Source: Novosphingobium sp. Chol11 (GTDB taxonomy: Bacteria > Pseudomonadota > Alphaproteobacteria > Sphingomonadales > Sphingomonadaceae). From it: a DNA stretch of 45,502 nt. The stretch's first letter is position 1, and each line of letters starts with the position of its first letter. This document shows, in pieces, positions 40,342 through 45,502 of the stretch. The notes under the pieces were generated by a model that was not told the origin of the DNA, did not search any database, and saw only the letters and a list, made by a program, of their open reading frames with translations. The DNA lies in NCBI GenBank assembly GCA_945906105.1, contig CAMDQO010000023.1, positions 1 through 45,502 on the forward strand. The letters run 5' to 3'. The position numbers and the translations under genes were made by a program.

Positions 40342-41865
40342 TCAGCGCTCTTTCGTAGCGCTGAACACCAGATCGGGATTGCGCTCCTGTTGATAGCCAA
40401 CGTCCCAGGCGGAGCGCGCCATGAACACCGGATCGCCATCGCGGTCCTTGGCCAAGTTGCTTTTGTTGATATCGACGAAGCCCTTGATCGCCGCATCGCT
40501 GCCCTTGATCCAGCGGGCGGTATCAAACGGCGATGCCTCGAGCCCGGCCTCGACCTTGTATTCCGCCTCCAGCCGCGAGATCAGCACTTCGAGCTGCAAC
40601 TGCCCGACCACGCCGACAATCCACTGCGCGCCGATCTCAGGGTAAAACACCTGGATCACGCCTTCTTCGGAAAGATCATCAAGTGCCTTGCGCAACTGCT
40701 TGGTCTTGGTCGGGTCTTTCAGCACCACCCGGCGCAGGATTTCAGGGGCGAAATTGGGCAGGCCGGTGAAGCGCACGTCGTTGCGTTCTGAGAGGGTATC
40801 GCCGACCCGCAAAGTGCCGTGGTTGGGAATACCGATGATGTCGCCCGCCTCGGCCGTATCAGCCAGTTCGCGGTCCTGCGCGAAAAACAGGATCGGTGAA
40901 TGGACGGCAATCGGCTTGCCGCTGCCAGACGGGGTAAGCTTCATGCCGCGTTTGAACTGGCCCGAGACCATCCGCATGAAGGCGATCCGGTCACGGTGCT
41001 GCGGGTCCATATTGGCCTGCACCTTGAAGATAAAGCCGGTGACATCAGCGCGGTCCGGGCTGATCTCGCCCTGATTGCTCGGCTGCGGACGCGGCGGCGG
41101 GGCATATTGGGCGATGGCGTCGATCAAGGTGGTCACACCGAAATTCTTGAGCGCTGATCCGAAATAAACCGGCGTCAGATCACCATTCTGATAGGCCTTT
41201 AGATCGAAGCTGGGATAGCCGCCCTGTGCCAGTTCCACTTCATCGGCGATTTCGGCTGGAAGCACAGGGTTCTGATCAATCTTGCCGAGAAATTCGCGGC
41301 TGCCGCCTTCGGGACGCGCGACAAAACCGGTCGCCAGATCGAGCACGCCCTCAAACTGCCCGCCCATACCCACCGGCCAGGCCATCGGGCAAACATCAAG
41401 CGCGAGCGCATCGGCCACTTCATCCATCAGATCGAAGGGCGAACGCCCCTCACGGTCAACTTTGTTGATGAAGGTGATGATCGGCACTGACCGCAACCGG
41501 CAGACCTCGAACAGCTTGCGCGTTTGCGCCTCGATGCCCTTGGCGGCGTCGATCACCATGATTGCCGAATCGACCGCTGTCAGTGTGCGGTATGTGTCTT
41601 CGGAGAAATCCTCATGACCCGGCGTGTCGAGCAGGTTGAAAGTGATACCCTGACGCTCAAAGGTCATCACGCTGGAAGTCACTGAAATCCCGCGCTGCTG
41701 CTCGATCTTCATCCAGTCAGACCGCGCCCGCCGCGCAGCCCCGCGCGCCTTCACCTCGCCAGCAAGATGGATCGCGCCGCCCTGAAGCAGCAGCTTTTCG
41801 GTCAGCGTGGTCTTGCCCGCGTCGGGGTGGGAAATGATGGCGAAGGTGCGGCGGTTTGAACTCAT
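40342..41865 (-). CDS. prfC: Peptide chain release factor 3
   Basis: This 507-residue translational GTPase recycles RF1/RF2 from the ribosome after termination. The G1 motif is SHPDAGKTTLTEK (about residues 12-24), G3 is LLDTPGHEDFSEDTYR and G4 is FINKVDREGRSPFDLMDE. The effector region QQRGISVTSSVMTF separates RF3 from EF-G. Domains 2 and 3 follow (GVTTLIDAIAQYAPPP, IQVFYPEIGAQWIVGVVGQLQLEVL). The ATG at 41865 is the family start. A reading to 41904 is an extension without homology. It is convergent with the MFS gene. Confidence 0.97.
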   Translation of the reverse strand: MSSNRRTFAIISHPDAGKTTLTEKLLLQGGAIHLAGEVKARGAARRARSDWMKIEQQRGISVTSSVMTFERQGITFNLLDTPGHEDFSEDTYRTLTAVDSAIMVIDAAKGIEAQTRKLFEVCRLRSVPIITFINKVDREGRSPFDLMDEVADALALDVCPMAWPVGMGGQFEGVLDLATGFVARPEGGSREFLGKIDQNPVLPAEIADEVELAQGGYPSFDLKAYQNGDLTPVYFGSALKNFGVTTLIDAIAQYAPPPRPQPSNQGEISPDRADVTGFIFKVQANMDPQHRDRIAFMRMVSGQFKRGMKLTPSGSGKPIAVHSPILFFAQDRELADTAEAGDIIGIPNHGTLRVGDTLSERNDVRFTGLPNFAPEILRRVVLKDPTKTKQLRKALDDLSEEGVIQVFYPEIGAQWIVGVVGQLQLEVLISRLEAEYKVEAGLEASPFDTARWIKGSDAAIKGFVDINKSNLAKDRDGDPVFMARSAWDVGYQQERNPDLVFSATKER

Positions 41866-41975
41866 GGCGCAGCGCCCATAGCTGCGACTGGGCGCGCCGT
41901 CCACCAGGCGAGGTTACGCGATGTTAATCTGACCGAATTACTTGAAGTTCCAAAGTCTTTCAGAGGGGGATACTA

Positions 41976-42599
41976 ATGCGCCAATATTCGTTGCTGCTGA
42001 TTGCCGCACTGTTGGCCGGTTGTGGCGGCGACGGTGAGACTTACCAGATCGCCACACGTGACGTGAAGTCCAAACTCCTCGGCGTGGAACCGCCAGATTG
42101 GGTTTTCGGAGACGGAAAGGGAGTCGATACGACGACTTCGCAGATCGGGCAGGACCAGGTGCGCTGGACCGTGCGCGGTGACGGCACCTCGATGCTCAAG
42201 TTCACGGCGACCGTTGCCCCTGACGGCGACAGCGCCTCGAAAGTCAGCCTGGTACTCGAATTGGCCGATGGCCAGCAGCCCGATCAGGTCCGCCACAACA
42301 TCGCAACGACCTCGGCAGCGATGGGTCTCTATCAAGCGGCAATGGTTGAAGCTATCGATGCACGGCTCGAGAACCGCAGCTTCAACACCGCAGCGATCCA
42401 GTCGCAGATGGCGGCGTCGATGGGAACGAATTTCAAGCAGGTCGATGCCAGCCTTGATGATGCGGTCAAGAATTTCGACGCGCAGGGCCGCGCGCGTGAC
42501 GAGCGGCTAGCGCGGGAACGCGTGGCGCGGGAAGAGCGTGAGGCCAAAGCGGCCTTGGAAGGCACTGATCCCAGCCCCAGAGACGGTGGTGGCGAGTAG
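41976..42599 (+). CDS. Lipoprotein of unknown function
   Basis: This 207-residue protein has a lipoprotein signal with lipobox LAGC (Cys16). The middle (residues 60-110) contains VRWTVRGDGTSMLKFTATVAPDG, a beta-sandwich-like run. The C-terminal 60 residues are highly charged and helical (FDAQGRARDERLARERVAREEREAKAA), suggesting a coiled coil. I recognise no named family. The ATG at 41976 has AGAGGGGG at 6 bases, an excellent site. It diverges from prfC and is convergent with pheT, with only 8 bases between stops. Confidence 0.7.
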   Translation: MRQYSLLLIAALLAGCGGDGETYQIATRDVKSKLLGVEPPDWVFGDGKGVDTTTSQIGQDQVRWTVRGDGTSMLKFTATVAPDGDSASKVSLVLELADGQQPDQVRHNIATTSAAMGLYQAAMVEAIDARLENRSFNTAAIQSQMAASMGTNFKQVDASLDDAVKNFDAQGRARDERLARERVAREEREAKAALEGTDPSPRDGGGE

Positions 42600-42607
42600 C
42601 TGGCCAG

Positions 42608-45025
42608 TCAGGCCCGAAGCGCAGCGCCGAGCTTGGCGGCAGCCCCGAGAATCCGTTCGGCGATCGCCTTGAGCTCGGCCTCGTCGTAGCTCTTCTCGCC
42701 CGGTTGCAGCGTGACCTCGATTGCAAGGCTTTTTTGCCCCTCGGGCACACCTTGGCCGCGGAAATCGTCAAACAGCCGGGCGCTGATCACGTTTGCCTTG
42801 TCCGCACCCTTGACCATGCGGACGAGATCACCGGCGGGCGTTTCCAGCGGCACGAGGAAAGCAAAGTCGCGCGTCACGGCCTGCAAGGCGGGCGGCGCGT
42901 AGTGCGGGCGGGCAAAAGTTGCCGCGCCGCGCTTGCCGGGAATGGCATCGAGGAACAGTTCGACCACGGCGACCGGTGCATCAATGTCAAACGCCTTGGC
43001 AGTGGCCGGATGGACCATGCCGAAGCGCGCCAGCACCACCTTGGGGCCAAGCCGCAGGGTGGCCGACTGACCGGGGTGGAACTGCGGCCCCGCTTCACCC
43101 GAGACCTGAAGACTATCGACCGGCGCACCAGCCTCTGCCAGCAGCGCCAGCGCCTCGGCCTTGGCGTCGAAGGCATCGAATGGCGTGGCCTTGCCACTCA
43201 CCCAGCCGCGCGTGGTCTTCTCGCCCGCCAGCACCACGGCGAGCGACAAACGCTCATCGCTCGCGCCGTTTGTCCCGCGCAGATAGCGACGGCCAATCTC
43301 GAACAGGCGCAGACCGGATGCGCCGCGATCAAGGTTGCGTTTGGCGGCGGAAAGCAGCCCCGGCAGCAGCGATGGCCGCATCGCCTTCATATCTTCGCTG
43401 ATCGGGTTGGCCAGCACCCAAGGTTCACCGTCTGCGAAAATCGCCGCCTCACTCTCGGGCAGGAATGACCATGTCACCGCCTCGTTCAGCCCGCGCGCCG
43501 CTGCGGCGCGGCGCAAGCGGCGCTCCAGCTTTTGCGCCGGGGTGGCTGTCGGGCGGGCAACGCCATCTGTCCGCGGCAGGGCGACCGAGGCGACATTATC
43601 CAGCCCGTGGATACGCACCACTTCCTCAACAATATCCGCTGCACCATCAATGTCAGGACGCCAACCGGGGACCGATACTGTCCACACCGCACCGGCCAAA
43701 CCCGCACTGGCCAAACCCGCACCAACGGAAAATCCAAGTGCTTCAAGGATGCGTTGCTGCTCAACCTCAGCGATGGCCACGCCGCCCAGCCGCTCTGCCA
43801 GCGCCGGATCATAGCTGACCTGCTTCAGAGTGGCAGGCGGGGTGCCCGCGCGCACCACTTCAGACGCCTCACCACCACAAATGCGCAAGATGAGGCTGGT
43901 CAGAATAGCCAGCCCGCTATCCAGAAATGCCGGATCAACCCCGCGCTCGAACCGCGCGCGCGCGTCAGAAGTGAGATTGAGCTTGCGGCCGGTGGCGGCA
44001 ATGCGCTCCGGATCGAAATAGGCGATTTCCAGCAACACGTCGGTGGTGGTTTCGGTGCAGCCCGAATGTTCGCCGCCCATGATCCCGGCAATGTCATGCA
44101 CGCCGCTGTCATCGGCGATCACGGTCATGGAGCTGTCGAGCGCGTATTCTTTGCCATTGAGTGCATGGCAGGTTTCGCCATCCTTCGCCCGCCGCGCAAC
44201 AACCGCGCCGCTCAGCCGCGCCAGATCATAGGCATGGGCCGGACGTCCGAAAGCCAGCATCAGATAGTTGGTGATATCGACCAGCGCCGAGATCGGCCGC
44301 TGTCCCGCCGCCTTCAGCCGCGCCTGCATCCATTCGGGCGATTGGCCATTGGTCACGCCCGTGATGACGCGGCCATAGAACGCCGGGCAGCCTTCCGGGT
44401 CTTCGGTTCGGATTTCGGCCGGGCAGGGGAAGTTGCCGGCAGTCAGCTCAGCCGTGCTTGGCTTGAACGTGCCCAGCCCCGCCGCCGCCAGATCGCGAGC
44501 GATGCCATAGACACCCATGCAGTCCGGCCGGTTCGGGGTGATCGCCACATCGAACACCGGATCAGCACCGTGGTAGTCGGCAAAAGCCATGCCGATGGGC
44601 GCGTCCTCGGGCAATTCGATAATGCCGTCATGATCCTCGCCCAATTCGAGTTCACGCGTCGAGCACATCATGCCGTTCGATTCGACGCCGCGCACCGCCG
44701 CAACCTTCAGCACCATGCCGTTTGCCGGGACGACGGCTCCGGGAAGCCCCAGCACACCGATCAGGCCCGCGCGCGCATTGGGCGCACCGCAAACCACGGT
44801 GAGCGGCTGGCCGTCTCCCGTATCAACGGTGAGCACCTGCAACTTGTCAGCATCAGGGTGACGTTCGGCGGTGAGAACTTTGGCGACACGGAAACCGGCC
44901 AGCTTGTCCGCCGGGTTCTCGATACCCTCAACCTCAAGCCCGATGGCGTTGAGCCGCGCCGAGATCGCCTCGACCGAGGCTTCGGTTTCGAGGAAGTATT
45001 TGAGCCAGGAGAGCGTGAACTTCAT
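42608..45025 (-). CDS. pheT: Phenylalanine--tRNA ligase beta subunit
   Basis: This 805-residue beta subunit belongs to the alpha2beta2 phenylalanyl-tRNA synthetase. The order of domains is a tRNA-binding (EMAP-like) domain (residues 40-150, with [16 protein letters not shown]), the B3/B4 editing region ([29 protein letters not shown]) and the B5 domain. The catalytic-like core follows, then the C-terminal FDX-ACB domain ([20 protein letters not shown] [17 protein letters not shown]). The ATG at 45025 overlaps the pheS stop (ATGA), the usual coupling. A longer reading to 45190 runs over pheS and is rejected. The GGGAGC upstream supports the start. Confidence 0.97.
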   Translation of the reverse strand: MKFTLSWLKYFLETEASVEAISARLNAIGLEVEGIENPADKLAGFRVAKVLTAERHPDADKLQVLTVDTGDGQPLTVVCGAPNARAGLIGVLGLPGAVVPANGMVLKVAAVRGVESNGMMCSTRELELGEDHDGIIELPEDAPIGMAFADYHGADPVFDVAITPNRPDCMGVYGIARDLAAAGLGTFKPSTAELTAGNFPCPAEIRTEDPEGCPAFYGRVITGVTNGQSPEWMQARLKAAGQRPISALVDITNYLMLAFGRPAHAYDLARLSGAVVARRAKDGETCHALNGKEYALDSSMTVIADDSGVHDIAGIMGGEHSGCTETTTDVLLEIAYFDPERIAATGRKLNLTSDARARFERGVDPAFLDSGLAILTSLILRICGGEASEVVRAGTPPATLKQVSYDPALAERLGGVAIAEVEQQRILEALGFSVGAGLASAGLAGAVWTVSVPGWRPDIDGAADIVEEVVRIHGLDNVASVALPRTDGVARPTATPAQKLERRLRRAAAARGLNEAVTWSFLPESEAAIFADGEPWVLANPISEDMKAMRPSLLPGLLSAAKRNLDRGASGLRLFEIGRRYLRGTNGASDERLSLAVVLAGEKTTRGWVSGKATPFDAFDAKAEALALLAEAGAPVDSLQVSGEAGPQFHPGQSATLRLGPKVVLARFGMVHPATAKAFDIDAPVAVVELFLDAIPGKRGAATFARPHYAPPALQAVTRDFAFLVPLETPAGDLVRMVKGADKANVISARLFDDFRGQGVPEGQKSLAIEVTLQPGEKSYDEAELKAIAERILGAAAKLGAALRA

Positions 45026-45502
45026 GCGCTTGCTCCCACACCGGCGGAAAGTGTCGGCACATCGAGCCCCGAAAAGCCGTAGTGCTGCAGCCAGCGCACA
45101 TCGCCATCGAAGAAGGCGCGCAGATCGTCCATGCCGTATTTGAGCATGGCCAGCCGATCGACCCCGACGCCAAAAGCAAAGCCCTGCCACTCATCGGGAT
45201 CAAGCCCGCCGAACGCGATCACCTTGCGGTTGACCATGCCGCTGCCCAGCAACTCCATCCAGCCATGTCCGGTCGCATCGCCGCTGCCGCCGAGCACACG
45301 GCGCTCCTTACCATCTATGGCGGCTTCAAGCTTGAAACCGACATCGACTTCGACCGAAGGCTCGGTGAAGGGGAAGTAGCTTGGGCGCAGCCGCAGCACG
45401 ATGTCCTCACGTTCAAAGAAGGCCTTGAGGAAAGTTTCCAGCGTCCATTTGAGGTGGCCGAGTGTGATCCCCTTGTCGATTACCAGACCTTCGATCTGAT
45501 GG
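45022..45502 (-). CDS. pheS: Phenylalanine--tRNA ligase alpha subunit, 3' part (runs off the window)
   Basis: The last ~159 residues of the catalytic alpha subunit are present. They read [11 protein letters not shown] at the window edge, [17 protein letters not shown] (motif 2 region) and [19 protein letters not shown] (motif 3 with the conserved Arg). The C-terminus is GVGASA. The 5' end lies beyond 45502. The stop (45022-45024) overlaps the pheT start. The enzyme activates phenylalanine and charges tRNA-Phe. Confidence 0.97.
   Translation of the reverse strand, partial: HQIEGLVIDKGITLGHLKWTLETFLKAFFEREDIVLRLRPSYFPFTEPSVEVDVGFKLEAAIDGKERRVLGGSGDATGHGWMELLGSGMVNRKVIAFGGLDPDEWQGFAFGVGVDRLAMLKYGMDDLRAFFDGDVRWLQHYGFSGLDVPTLSAGVGASA

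Noticed and set aside
43532..45082. 516-codon open frame on the plus strand
   Set aside because: It lies entirely antisense to pheT and pheS. It is an open frame caused by high GC in the opposite codons and has no recognisable family.

Overview
The window is a GC-rich chromosomal segment of an alphaproteobacterium, most probably a sphingomonad (Sphingomonadales, Sphingomonadaceae or Erythrobacteraceae). The strongest pointers are an acyl carrier protein gene next to a serine palmitoyltransferase gene (sphingolipid synthesis), the alphaproteobacterial cell-cycle regulators CtrA and DivK, a DksA with a reduced zinc finger, and remnants of an alphaproteobacterial gene transfer agent (GTA) cluster. 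Most of the window is ordinary core genome, tightly packed and often with overlapping start and stop codons.

Layout. 1-3.2 kb: tRNA-Ser(GGA), a cyclophilin, a palindromic repeat element, a DUF1905 protein, 3-hydroxybutyryl-CoA dehydrogenase and a small exported protein. 3.3-11.4 kb: mutS diverging from maeB (malic enzyme fused to a phosphotransacetylase-like domain), an amidohydrolase, a TauE/SafE exporter and trmB. 11.4-19.7 kb, a regulatory stretch: ctrA, a DUF4112 membrane protein, a solitary peptide-type binding lipoprotein, a PilZ protein, dksA, a Sel1-type protein, and a five-gene overlapping operon (DUF3572, HAD, RidA, GDPD, COG3146 acyltransferase-like) diverging from divK. 19.7-22.7 kb: acp, spt, an SGNH hydrolase and a YqaA/DedA membrane protein.

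22.8-25.7 kb holds the most unusual locus. A terminase-small-subunit-like gene is followed by the N-terminal part of a GTA large terminase. This is joined abruptly, out of frame, to the C-terminal part of a DUF2793 gene. It looks like the scar of a deletion that removed the whole middle of a GTA cluster. A good sigma70-type promoter overlapped by a one-mismatch alphaproteobacterial SOS (LexA) box precedes it. An OmpA-family gene with a strong terminator follows.

25.7-31.0 kb: queC, a small exported protein, the argD-argF-hslO operon and a double cold-shock-domain protein with a glycine-rich head. 31.3-35.1 kb: an operon of a TerC-family protein, a DUF442-type phosphatase, a small membrane protein and a sterol-desaturase-family enzyme, then two poorly characterised genes. 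35.1-37.7 kb: a second copy of the palindromic element, then glnK-amtB under a near-perfect sigma54 promoter, and another long inverted repeat. 37.7-45.5 kb: an endonuclease/exonuclease/phosphatase-family protein, a PNPOx-like protein, an MFS transporter, prfC, a lipoprotein, and pheT with the 3' part of pheS running off the right edge.

I found no defence island, CRISPR array or complete mobile element, and nothing I would call a new multi-gene system. The best leads are the GTA deletion scar with its SOS-like promoter, the dispersed palindromic elements, and CtrA-, GANTC- and sigma54-type regulatory sites.
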